DNA of 12,966 nt from Baffinella frigidus (lineage: Eukaryota > Cryptophyceae > Cryptomonadales > Baffinellaceae), in NCBI GenBank assembly GCA_026770585.1, contig MU647083.1:55424-68389 (forward strand), read 5' to 3'. The position numbers and the translations under genes were made by a program. The notes beneath the pieces were generated by a model. That model was not told the origin of the DNA. It saw nothing but the letters and a program-made list of their open reading frames with translations, and did no database searches. This document shows, piece after piece, positions 5,919 to 11,218 of the stretch. Numbering within the stretch: the stretch's first letter is position 1; each line of letters starts with the position of its first letter.

Positions 5919-6013
5919 ATCATTGCAAGCCCCTAGCCCTGACATGAATTGCTATGTGTGCCAGAATCGGTTAGATGGACACATCATCGACGGCCCCGGT
6001 GGCTGCTAAGTGG
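5692..6013. mobile_element. CCACTTAGCAGC MITE (copy 2), interrupted by a nested element
   Basis: CCACTT (5692-5697) is separated from AGCAGC (5881-5886) by the palindrome 5698-5878 plus a duplicated TT. The right terminus GCTGCTAAGTGG ends at 6013. Removing the nested 181 bp and one TT leaves 139 bp, the same length as copy 1 at 1101-1239. The right subterminal sequence (GATGGAC, then CGGTGGCTGCTAAG) matches copy 1. Block 1 holds a copy truncated after GGGATCAT. Confidence 0.8.
5698..5878. mobile_element. 181-bp palindromic element, CCAC(A/T)CGAGGCTA family (copy 1)
   Basis: The termini CCACACGAGGCTATGCATG (5698) and CATGGATAGCCTCGTGTGG (5878) are near-perfect inverted repeats. TT is duplicated on both sides (5696-5697, 5879-5880), and the uninterrupted site CACTTAGCAG at 5471-5480 proves the insertion. 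An inner stem AAATGATCACGTTTCC (5753-5768) with its complement (5785-5800) surrounds the loop CCCGGAAAACCCGGGC. The right half includes CTGACTTTTGGCGTGTTTCC. No coding sequence is present, so it is a non-autonomous element of unknown superfamily. Confidence 0.85.
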
Positions 6014-6102
6014 GTATCCGTTTCAGCAAACCTGCCACACGACCATGAATTCTGGCCGCAGAGGTATCGACAAGGTTCCAAACACTTAGGGTCCTACGCA
6101 TA

Positions 6103-6219
6103 CAGGGGTACCTCGCTCATAAGAAACCGCCCCCCCCTAGGGCCCTACAGTAGGGGCATGCCTAGGGCCCTACGGTGATCCTAGGGGAGTGGGCGTTTCT
6201 TATGAGCGAGGTACCCCTG
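6103..6219. mobile_element. MITE, CAGGGGTACCTCGCTCAT family, copy D (117 bp)
   Basis: The arms CAGGGGTACCTCGCTCATAA... and ...TTATGAGCGAGGTACCCCTG match over the first 25 bp with no mismatch, the best preserved of the family. TA flanks both ends (6101-6102, 6220-6221). The interior has two GGGCCCTAC.GTA cores. Its arm identity suggests the most recent insertion of the four. Confidence 0.92.
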
Positions 6220-6221
6220 TA

Positions 6222-6275
6222 GCCCTACTGTAGGGTCCTAGGAGGAGGCGCTTTCTCATGAGCGAGGCACTCCTC
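6222..6275. mobile_element. Right-half remnant of the 117-bp MITE
   Basis: Immediately after the TA of copy D, GCCCTACTGTAGGGTCCTAG, GGCGCTTTCTCATGAGCGAG and GCACTCCTCC correspond to the right half of copies B and C. The left half is missing, so either copy D inserted into an older element or recombination joined the two. Confidence 0.8.
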
Positions 6276-6309
6276 CACACCAGAGTGCAGGAGGGGGTTA
6301 ATTGTTTTA

Positions 6310-6329
6310 GAACGTATCTGGATACGTTC
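6310..6329. repeat. Short perfect hairpin GAACGTATC/GATACGTTC
   Basis: Arms of 9 bp with a 2-bp loop, followed directly by GTTGACTTTTG, a word that recurs beside several fold-back elements. Nothing gene-like is visible between 6276 and 6462. Confidence 0.8.
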
Positions 6330-6462
6330 GTTGACTTTTGAAAACCACTGCCTGCATGAGGGATTGACTTTTGGCGAGAAGCCTCCCAAGACTCTGGCGT
6401 GGCTGTAGCTGATGTACCACGCGGCGTGGTCGGGTGAGGCTCCTAACCCCTCTCCGGGATTC

Positions 6463-6540
6463 GGGGCAGGGCGAGAGGGGGGTGGGCGCGTGGGGAGGGA
6501 GGGAGGAAGGGGGTAGGGTGGGTAGGAGGGTAGGATGGGG
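6463..6540 (+). other. G-rich tract with G-quadruplex potential
   Basis: At least ten runs of three or more G (GGGGG, GGG, GGGG, GGGAGGGAGG, GGGGGTAGGGTGGG, GGAGGG, GGGG) lie within 80 bp on the plus strand. This pattern is compatible with intramolecular G-quadruplexes. The minus-strand frame through it is only a proline-rich artefact. Confidence 0.7.
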
Positions 6541-6610
6541 AACTTCGACCACATGGGACAGTCACACAAGCCCCGGACTATTCTGGGTGAGTAAAGCAGG
6601 AATCGATGAG

Positions 6611-6679
6611 GACGCACCGGAATGGTGCAGTGTTTTTCCTGGAAATGGCGTTCGATCGCCTGGTCTTCAAGACGCCTCC
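6611..6679 (+). repeat. 69-bp direct repeat, copy 1
   Basis: The segment containing TGTTTTTCCTGGAA.TGGCG and TTCGATCGCCTGGTCTTC recurs at 6790-6858 with a few substitutions. The sequence continues differently after GACGCCTCC. No function is assigned. Confidence 0.85.
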
Positions 6680-6789
6680 CTAGGACCCTACGGTAGGCAA
6701 CCTGTAGGGACATAGGGGGGGTCCTACGGATAAGGCAACGGAAAGGTGGCCCGATTGGGGCCAAAAATCACTTGGTAGTCCGCTGTGTG

Positions 6790-6858
6790 GACGTACCGGA
6801 ATGGCGTTGTGTTTTTCCTGGAACTGGCGTTCGATCGCCTGGTCTTCCAGACGCCTCC
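6790..6858 (+). repeat. 69-bp direct repeat, copy 2
   Basis: Second copy of 6611-6679, 179 bp downstream. It leads directly into the ACGGGGGGAAAC minisatellite at 6871. Confidence 0.85.
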
Positions 6859-6870
6859 TCCTGCTCAACA

Positions 6871-7076
6871 CGCGCGACATTCCTCACCAAAACGGGAGGA
6901 AACATTCCTCCCCGAAACGGGAGGAAACGATTCCTCAACAAAACGGGGGGGGGGGAAACGGGGGGAAACAAAACGGGGGGAAACAAAACGGGGGGAAACG
7001 CGCATCATTCCTCACCAAAACGGGGGAGGGGGGGGCGGGGGGGAACGCGCGACATCCCTCAACACAACGAGAGGAA
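6871..7076 (+). repeat. Degenerate minisatellite AACGGG(n)GAAAC / TTCCTCACCAAAACGGG
   Basis: Longer units (GACATTCCTCACCAAAACGG followed by a GGAAAC tail) alternate with short 13-bp units AAACGGGGGGAAAC at 6945-6999. G runs reach 11. The array gives spurious long frames rich in Gly-Asn-Lys-Thr and also has G-quadruplex potential. Confidence 0.85.
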
Positions 7077-7188
7077 CCTCCGATGTATATTGATCAACAC
7101 AGACACGGAAGATGCTGTTGCCTTCCACCGAAAACAATCCAGTATTTCACCCGACTGGATTGTCGACTGTACCCTGTGCACCCTGAGC

Positions 7189-7244
7189 CCTAAACCCCGA
7201 AATGTGGATTTTAAACCCCAAATTAAACCCCGAAATATGGATTT
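7189..7244 (+). repeat. AAACCCCGAAATATGG repeat, short block
   Basis: About two and a half irregular units of TTTTAAACCCCGAAATATGG, begun by CCCTAAACCCC. This is the first of two blocks; the larger lies at 7331-7440. Confidence 0.8.
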
Positions 7245-7257
7245 TGGGGTGAAGGAA

Positions 7258-7320
7258 GCACCGGATTTCGGTGTGGGCCTCAACGCTGTGGAGGAACGCC
7301 CGCGTGACTAACTCCTTTCC
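7258..7320 (+). repeat. 63-bp dispersed repeat, copy 1
   Basis: GATTTCGGTGTGGGCCTC, GTGGAGGAACGC and CGCGTGACT recur at 7452-7514, 194 bp downstream. In both places the repeat follows an AAACCCCGAAATATGGATTT block, so the composite unit duplicated together. Confidence 0.85.
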
Positions 7321-7330
7321 ACGAAACATG

Positions 7331-7440
7331 CATTTCAAACCCCAAAATATGGGTTTAAAACCCGAAATAGGATTTTAAACCCCGAAATATGGACTTTAAA
7401 CCCCGGAATATGGATTTTAAACCCCGAAATATGGATTTTA
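7331..7440 (+). repeat. 21-bp tandem array ATTTTAAACCCCGAAATATGG
   Basis: At least four consecutive units, the last three strictly 21 bp, with earlier ones degenerate. Because the period is a multiple of three, the minus strand encodes a repetitive Ile-Phe-Arg-Gly-Leu-Lys-Ser heptapeptide frame. This looks like a by-product of the repeat rather than a gene. Confidence 0.88.
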
Positions 7441-7451
7441 GGGTAGGGTGG

Positions 7452-7560
7452 GCACCTGATTTCGGTGTGGGCCTCGACGCGGTGGAGGAACGCTCGCGTG
7501 ACTGACTCCTTGCCGTGCATCGACACCAGCTCACTTTCCTGCGAATCAAAAGATTTTGTA
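7452..7560 (+). repeat. 63-bp dispersed repeat, copy 2, extended
   Basis: Copy 2 of 7258-7320, continuing into CCGTGCATCGACACCAGCTC and TTTCCTGCGAATC, which is shared with 7719-7800 and partly with 7903-7935. Confidence 0.8.
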
Positions 7561-7622
7561 TAAGTCAACGCAAGGCGCAAATCGAAAATCGAAGTACGCA
7601 GAACGTGTGTCTCTTTTGTAAA

Positions 7623-7654
7623 GTTGACAGATTTGTGGGGGTGTTGACTTTTAC
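7623..7654. repeat. Inverted repeat pair GTTGACAGATTTGTGGGGG, arm 1
   Basis: GTTGACAGATTTGTGGGGGT, then GTTGACTTTTAC, matches the reverse complement of 7793-7824 (GTAAAAAGTCACCCC and CACAAATTTGTCAAG). The word GTTGACTTTT recurs in other elements of the window. Confidence 0.7.
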
Positions 7655-7718
7655 CAAATTTTCGGACTGGCAGTGCACTCTCCTGCACGCGACGGCGTTG
7701 GGGGTTAGGGGTTAGTAG

Positions 7719-7800
7719 GCAGGAACGCCCGCGTGACTGACTCCTTGCCGTGCATCGACACCACCTCACTCTCCTGCGAATCCGCAGGTTTTGTAAAAAG
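7719..7800 (+). repeat. Dispersed repeat, copy 3 (AGGAACGCCCGCGTGACTGA)
   Basis: AGGAACGCCCGCGTGACTGA through CTCCTGCGAATC and TTTTGTA matches 7486-7560. The preceding sequence here is TTGGGGGTTAGGGGTTAG instead of the AAACCCC block. Confidence 0.8.
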
Positions 7801-7819
7801 TCACCCCCCCCACAAATTT

Positions 7820-7968
7820 GTCAAGTGAGGAGTTGGGGGTTAGGGGTTAGGTGAGGCAAGCTCGCAGGGGTGAGGGGTTAGAGGTTAGAGGTTAGAGGTT
7901 AGAGGCCGTGCATCAACACCAGCTCACTTTCCTGCACGCGCGGGCGTTGGGGGTTAGGGGTTAGTGGT
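7820..7968 (+). repeat. Subterminal repeat, inverted partner at 10544-10687
   Basis: This 149-bp segment is more than 95% identical to the reverse complement of 10544-10687. The main differences are a small indel near TTAGGTGAGG and one extra TTAGAGG unit here. It contains TTAGGGG and TTAGAGG heptamers and the GTGCATCAACACCAGCTCAC sequence shared with 7511-7530. Confidence 0.9.
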
Positions 7969-7988
7969 GAGGCAAGCGCAGGGGTGAA

Positions 7989-8089
7989 GGGTTAGGGGTT
8001 AGAGGTGAGAGGTAAGAGGATAGAGGATAGAGGATAGAGGTTAGAGGTTAGAGGTTGGAGGTTAGAGATAAGAGGTAAGAGGTTAGAGG
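7989..8089 (+). repeat. TTAGAGG heptamer array (telomere-like variant, G-rich on plus)
   Basis: Repeated TTAGGGG, TTAGAGG and related heptamers (AGGATAG, AGGTGAG) run for 100 bp. They share the heptamer period and G-rich strand asymmetry of TTTAGGG telomere repeats but differ in sequence. The complementary CCTCTAA array at 8402-8444 lies about 310 bp downstream, in the opposite sense. Confidence 0.8.
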
Positions 8090-8230
8090 CGACGACACTC
8101 ACACGTTTCACCAACACGTTAGATTCAACAATCGCATGTGCTTTCCTGCGATTCTGGCCCATCATCGGTTTCGCATCAGTTTTGTTTCAAGAAACCAGTT
8201 CGAACCGTCTCCCCTCGCTCACGTCGCATG

Positions 8231-8281
8231 TTCTTCTTTTCTTCTCTTTCTCCTTCTTCGTCGTCGTCTTCTTCTTCGTCT
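8231..8281 (+). repeat. Pyrimidine-rich CTT/CGT tract
   Basis: TTCTTCTTTTCTTCTC...CGTCGTCGTCTTCTTC forms a trinucleotide-like tract between the two telomere-like heptamer arrays. It generates a poly-serine frame at 8138-8407 that has no other support as a gene. Confidence 0.75.
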
Positions 8282-8401
8282 GTAGTACTCGCAAGCCTGG
8301 AGATGAGTGATCCGAAAGTTGACGACCAAAAGTCCGAAAGTTGCCAAGCCGGAAGTGTGGACCCGCCTGGTACAAATCGGGGGTCTCCCGATCAAACTTA
8401 T

Positions 8402-8444
8402 CTCTAACCTCCAACCTCTAACCTCTAACCTCTAACCTCTAACC
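8402..8444 (+). repeat. CCTCTAA heptamer array (C-rich on plus)
   Basis: Five to six units of CCTCTAA, the reverse complement of TTAGAGG at 7989-8089. The two arrays form a large inverted pair around 8090-8401. Confidence 0.88.
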
Positions 8445-8557
8445 TGTAAAAAAGAAAGGGGACCCCCATGGTACAGATCGGGCTGTGTCTCGCGCCTCCG
8501 CTCCAGAGGAGTGGGGACGGACGGGCAGCGTGGCGAGGGAGGCCCTTCCACAGAAAA

Positions 8558-8570
8558 GGGGGGGGGGGGG
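8558..8570 (+). repeat. G homopolymer (13)
   Basis: A run of 13 G within otherwise mixed sequence. I see nothing recognisable between 8445 and 8650 apart from it. Confidence 0.85.
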
Positions 8571-8650
8571 CATGAAAGGGTGCGCCAAACGATAACACTA
8601 GACGTGCGTGGTTTTTGCATCTGTCGGCCCTGCGAAAACGAAGAGACAAT

Positions 8651-8700
8651 GAAACCGTTGATGATAATGGTACCAAACTGTCAACGTGTACCATTGTTTC
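8651..8700. repeat. Imperfect hairpin GAAAC..AATGGTAC/GTACCATT..GTTTC
   Basis: AATGGTAC (8666-8673) pairs with GTACCATT (8688-8695). GAAAC (8651-8655) pairs with GTTTC (8696-8700), with a one-sided 10-bp bulge. It is a minor structure. Confidence 0.6.
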
Positions 8701-8739
8701 TGTGGGAAACAGAAGCAAACACCGCTCGGGGGGTTGGTG

Positions 8740-8878
8740 CCACGCCAGAGGGCTCGAGGGGAACCGACATCTTATCCACGTCAGATCTGACGTCGTTGAC
8801 TTAAGTATACTCGGTACTTCCCCTGGGCGATGTCAAAAGTGGATGTCAAAAGTGGATGTGTCGAGCCCTCTGGCGTGG
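8740..8878. mobile_element. 139-bp MITE-like element, termini CCACGCCAGAGGGCTCGA
   Basis: Perfect 18-bp terminal inverted repeats (8740-8757 and 8861-8878) enclose a 139-bp element. Inside are a perfect 16-bp palindrome ACGTCAGATCTGACGT (8778-8793) and a 13-bp tandem duplication GATGTCAAAAGTG (8829-8854). It starts with CCAC like three other families in the window. No clear target duplication is present (TG before, TT after). Confidence 0.82.
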
Positions 8879-8911
8879 TTGGGACCTTGAGGTACGAGAC
8901 GTCGTGGTGCC

Positions 8912-9080
8912 CCCAATGCTCATCCCTTTTCTGAGACAGCCGCTGCTTCTGCCACCCTGTCGCCAACCCGCATTGTTCGTGACGTCACCGAGTGGCAATA
9001 CACGTGCACACGGCCGGCTGACCTATGTACACATATACGTACGTATGCTTCAACTCATATACGTACCGGGTGTGTGAACC
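8912..9080 (+). repeat. 169-bp segment, uninterrupted copy
   Basis: CCCAATGC...TTCGTG (8912-8981) matches 9398-9467. GTGACGTCACC...GTGTGAACC (8979-9080) is identical to 9631-9732 over 102 bp. The downstream copy is the same segment split by a 163-bp insertion at GTG, so this one is the empty site. It contains CGTACGTA and ACGTGCAC palindromic words. Confidence 0.92.
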
Positions 9081-9397
9081 CTGCCTCGTCACCAACCCGC
9101 ATCGTGTAGGGTTCAGGGTCCAGGGTTTGGGGGTTACGCCAGCCTGTCACCAACCCGAATCGTTCAGAGCCCAGGGTCTAGGTTATGGGGGTTACGGCTC
9201 AGGGCCCAATGCTCACCTCTCTGCTGTGACAGTCGCTGCTTCTACCAGCCTGTCACCAACCCGCATCGTTCAGGGCCCAGGGTCTAGGGTTCGGGGATTA
9301 CGGTTCAGGGTCCAGGTTTCAGGTTGTGGGGCCAGCCTGCCTCCTCACCACCCCGTATCGTTTAGCGCCCAGGGTCTAGGTTTTGGGGGTTACGGTT

Positions 9398-9732
9398 CCC
9401 AATGCCCACCCCTCTTCTGCGAGAGCCGCTGCTTCTGCCACCCTGTCGCCAACCCGCATTGTTCGTGGCTTTGACAACAAGAAGCCTGTAAGCAACGTCA
9501 GCAAATCGCTCATTGGATTCGACCATGAGCTTGTAGCCATAACCCTTGGGGGTGATCTCGTCACCAATACGTTGGCCAATTCCAGTGTTCGGATCAAGAA
9601 CACCAGACTGGGTGCGGAAAGGAGTGCTCGGTGACGTCACCGAGTGGCAATACACGTGCACACGGCCGGCTGACCTATGTACACATATACGTACGTATGC
9701 TTCAACTCATATACGTACCGGGTGTGTGAACC
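9398..9732 (+). repeat. 169-bp segment, second copy, split by a 163-bp insertion
   Basis: 9398-9467 and 9631-9732 together correspond to 8912-9080. The 102-bp right part is identical to its partner, implying recent duplication or gene conversion. GTG is present on both sides of the insertion (9465-9467 and 9631-9633) and once in the uninterrupted copy. Confidence 0.9.
9468..9630 (-). pseudogene. Captured fragment of an unidentified protein-coding gene
   Basis: I do not recognise the protein. The 163-bp insertion is open on the minus strand and reads as about 53 residues of ordinary globular composition: STPFRTQSGVLDPNTGIG near the start, ITPKGYGYKLMVESNERF in the middle, then ADVAYRLL and VVK. 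It has mixed charges, no repeats and normal codon variety, unlike any other frame in the window. It has no start or stop of its own and is bounded by satellite DNA and a GTG duplication, so it is a gene piece (perhaps one exon) rather than a gene. No terminal inverted repeats are seen. Other frames are also open, so the coding assignment rests on composition. Confidence 0.55.
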
Positions 9733-9770
9733 GTGTTACCTCTGCCACCCTAAATCCTAAACCCTGAATC

Positions 9771-9820
9771 CTAAACCCTAAACCCTAAACCCTAAACCCT
9801 AAACCCTAAACCCTAAACCC
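9771..9820 (+). repeat. Interstitial telomere repeat (CCCTAAA)n
   Basis: About seven perfect CCCTAAA heptamers, preceded by imperfect ones from 9747 (CCTAAATCCTAAACCCTGAA). The C-rich strand is on plus, so the orientation is opposite to the heptamer array at the right edge. This is the plant/algal-type telomere sequence in an internal position. Confidence 0.93.
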
Positions 9821-10177
9821 AACCTGCATTTAGGGCCCAGGATCTAGTATTTGGGGGTTACGATCCAGGGTCTAGGTTTTTTAGGGTTTGGATTTAAGGG
9901 CTGCGTTTGCCACCCTGTCACCAACCCGCATCGTTCAGGGTCCAGGGTCTAGGTTTCGGGGGTTACGGTGCAGGGTCCAGGTTTTAGGGTTTGGAGTTTA
10001 GGGATGAAGAGGCGACCAAATCCCCGTGTTCGGGGAGTACATGCTCCCGCCAGAATCCACGGGCCTTTGAGTCATTCCCGTGGGAATCGAGGGATTCGAA
10101 ACAGGCGATTTGGACTCCTTATGCGGGTGGCAAGGTGCAGGATAGTCAAAAGACCCTTCGAGTCGAGGGGCGTTTGG

Positions 10178-10311
10178 CATACGGGATTTGGCGAGAGGGA
10201 CACTAGCATACGGGGTTGAGAAAGAGGGACACTAGCGGATTGGGAGAGAGAGACACTAGCATACGGGGTTGAGGAAGAGGGATCATCCGAGATGGGGCGA
10301 GAGGGATGTAC
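10178..10311 (+). repeat. 24-29-bp tandem repeat CATACGGG.TTGAGAAAGAGGGACACTAG
   Basis: Five units (10178-10206, 10207-10235, 10236-10259, 10260-10287, 10288-10311) with progressive divergence; two are 24 bp because GCATA is missing. Two inverted units lie at 11484-11534. Upstream, 10052-10083 forms a small hairpin (CCACGGG/CCCGTGG). Confidence 0.88.
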
Positions 10312-10444
10312 CGGAAAACGACTGCCGCGAAAAGGCTGCGACCTTGCTGTGATCCTCCAGCGCTTTCGCCACGGAATACTGCGCCCATAGGGTTCATGAT
10401 TTATGGGTGAGGTTCTAGGGTCTAGGGTGTAGAGCTACGCGAGG

Positions 10445-10456
10445 ATCTAGCTAGAT
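10445..10456. repeat. 12-bp palindrome ATCTAGCTAGAT
   Basis: Perfect 12-bp palindrome in otherwise unassigned sequence (10312-10501). A chance occurrence cannot be excluded. Confidence 0.5.
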
Positions 10457-10501
10457 GGCACACGGTTTCGGGGCACTGAAAATGGCTCCGGTTTATTTTC
10501 C

Positions 10502-10543
10502 GATGAATACTTTACTACTGAGACCAGGCTGGAAGGTGAGATG
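10502..10543 (+). repeat. 42-bp direct repeat, copy 1 (GATGAATACTTTACTACTGA)
   Basis: GATGAATACTTTACTACTGA, then GACCAGGCTGGAAGGTGAGATG, is repeated at 10721-10762. The inverted subterminal block 10544-10687 lies directly between the copies. Confidence 0.88.
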
Positions 10544-10687
10544 ACCACTAACCCCTAACCCCCAACGCCCGCGCGTGCAGGAAAGTGAGCTGGTGTGGAT
10601 GCACGGCCTCTAACCTCTAACCTCTAACCCCTCAACCCTGCGAGCTTGCCTCACCACTAACCCCTAACCCCCAACTCCTCACTTGAC
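10544..10687 (-). repeat. Subterminal repeat, inverted copy of 7820-7968
   Basis: The reverse complement matches 7820-7968 at more than 95%. It starts right after the 42-bp repeat and carries CCTCTAA and CCCCTAA heptamers on plus. Confidence 0.9.
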
Positions 10688-10695
10688 AAGGCCTT

Positions 10696-10762
10696 CATCT
10701 CTCCTTCTAGCCTGGTCTCAGATGAATACTTTACTACTGAGACCATGCTGGAAGGAGAGATG
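10696..10762. repeat. Hairpin CATCTCTCCTTCTAGCCTGG with 25-bp arms
   Basis: 10696-10720 and 10738-10762 are reverse complements with two mismatches, around GATGAATACTTTACTAC. The right arm and loop are the second copy of the 42-bp repeat at 10502-10543, so one arm arose by inverted duplication. Confidence 0.88.
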
Positions 10763-10772
10763 AGGATCGACA

Positions 10773-10822
10773 CGTTTGTTCCGGATCGATACCACCATGG
10801 TGCCATCGATCCGGAACAAACG
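10773..10822. repeat. 50-bp near-perfect palindrome
   Basis: Perfect 18-bp arms CGTTTGTTCCGGATCGAT (10773-10790) and complement (10805-10822) flank CACCATGGTG, itself a perfect 10-bp palindrome (10793-10802). Only two central base pairs fail to match. Confidence 0.92.
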
Positions 10823-10841
10823 CACTGTGCTCTCTCTCTCT

Positions 10842-10898
10842 CCACGCACGAGGCTACGGTGACCACTCAGCCCCAGATATCCACGGTAACGTGACCGT
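10842..10898 (+). mobile_element. Possible truncated CCACNCGAGGCTA-family element
   Basis: CCACGCACGAGGCTACGGTG resembles the left termini at 5698 and 11709 (CCACACGAGGCTA, CCACTCGAGGCTA). ACGGTAACGTGACCGT downstream (10883-10898) resembles the ACGTGATC stem of that family. No right terminus was found, so this is tentative. Confidence 0.35.
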
Positions 10899-10965
10899 TT
10901 TCCAGAAGAGGCCGAGGGACAGGCGCACCTTGGACTGATACCGCAGGATGTCACGTCCCCCCCCC

Positions 10966-11057
10966 CACCCCCCCGGGCTTCCCGCCCCCTCACGCCCCTC
11001 CCCCTCCCCCCCTGCGCCGTCAGGCCTCCACGGCGTTGCAGATTGTGGCCTGCCCAG
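10966..11057 (+). repeat. 92-bp C-rich direct repeat, copy 1
   Basis: CACCCCCCCGGGCTTCCCGC through CAGATTGTGGCCTGCCCAG recurs at 11219-11310 with a handful of substitutions. It is followed by a duplicated 19-mer, GGTGAAACAATAGATGGAC (11085-11103 and 11161-11179). Confidence 0.9.
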
Positions 11058-11084
11058 GGAGGGTAGGGGGTAATAGACGGCGTT

Positions 11085-11179
11085 GGTGAAACAATAGATG
11101 GACTCAAAAAGGACTTGAAGATTTTGAGGGGGGGGGAGGGGGGTTGCAAGGGTGCCGGTGGGTGAAACAATAGATGGAC
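11085..11179 (+). repeat. Pair of 19-bp direct repeats GGTGAAACAATAGATGGAC
   Basis: Exact copies at 11085-11103 and 11161-11179 flank a G-rich segment (11126-11144, runs of G8 and GGGAGGGG). Copy 2 leads directly into CCCTAAACCC. Confidence 0.85.
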
Positions 11180-11217
11180 CCTAAACCCTACACCCTAAAC
11201 CCTAAACCCTAAACCCT
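11179..11217 (+). repeat. Interstitial telomere repeat (CCCTAAA)n with one CCCTACA
   Basis: About five heptamers, CCCTAAACCCTACACCCTAA and onward, directly before the second 92-bp repeat. The single CCCTACA is the complement of the TGTAGGG variant that dominates the right edge. Confidence 0.92.
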
Positions 11218-11218
11218 C

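Larger units (their letters stand above)
9089..10005 (+). repeat. Subtelomeric satellite, irregular 57-105-bp units
   Basis: Units begin GTCACCAACCCGCATCGTTC and continue AGGGCCCAGGGTCTAGGTTT, GGGGGTTACGGTTCAGGGTC. Starts are recognisable near 9089, 9146, 9252, 9344, 9446 and 9919, with a partial unit from 9831. Some units include an insert with GCTGCTTCTGCCACCCT. The array is interrupted by the 163-bp insertion, the 102-bp repeat and the CCCTAAA block. The unit itself contains TAGGGTT-like telomere motifs. Confidence 0.85.

Noticed and set aside
6225-6764. 179-codon open frame on minus
   Set aside because: It crosses the half MITE, the G-rich tract (giving poly-proline) and a dispersed repeat, with no domain-like segment.
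6772-7311. 179-codon open frame on plus
   Set aside because: Most of it translates the ACGGGGGGAAAC minisatellite and AAACCCC repeats (Gly-Asn-Lys-Thr runs). All three plus frames are open through the array, so openness is a property of the repeat.
7335-7769. 144-codon minus-strand frame with a repeating His-Ile-Ser-Gly-Phe-Lys-Ile heptapeptide
   Set aside because: The peptide repeat follows from the 21-bp DNA period being a multiple of three. No start context, signal or flanking domain supports a protein.
8138-8407. 89-codon serine-rich frame
   Set aside because: The serines come from the CTT/CGT pyrimidine tract, and the frame lies between two telomere-like arrays.
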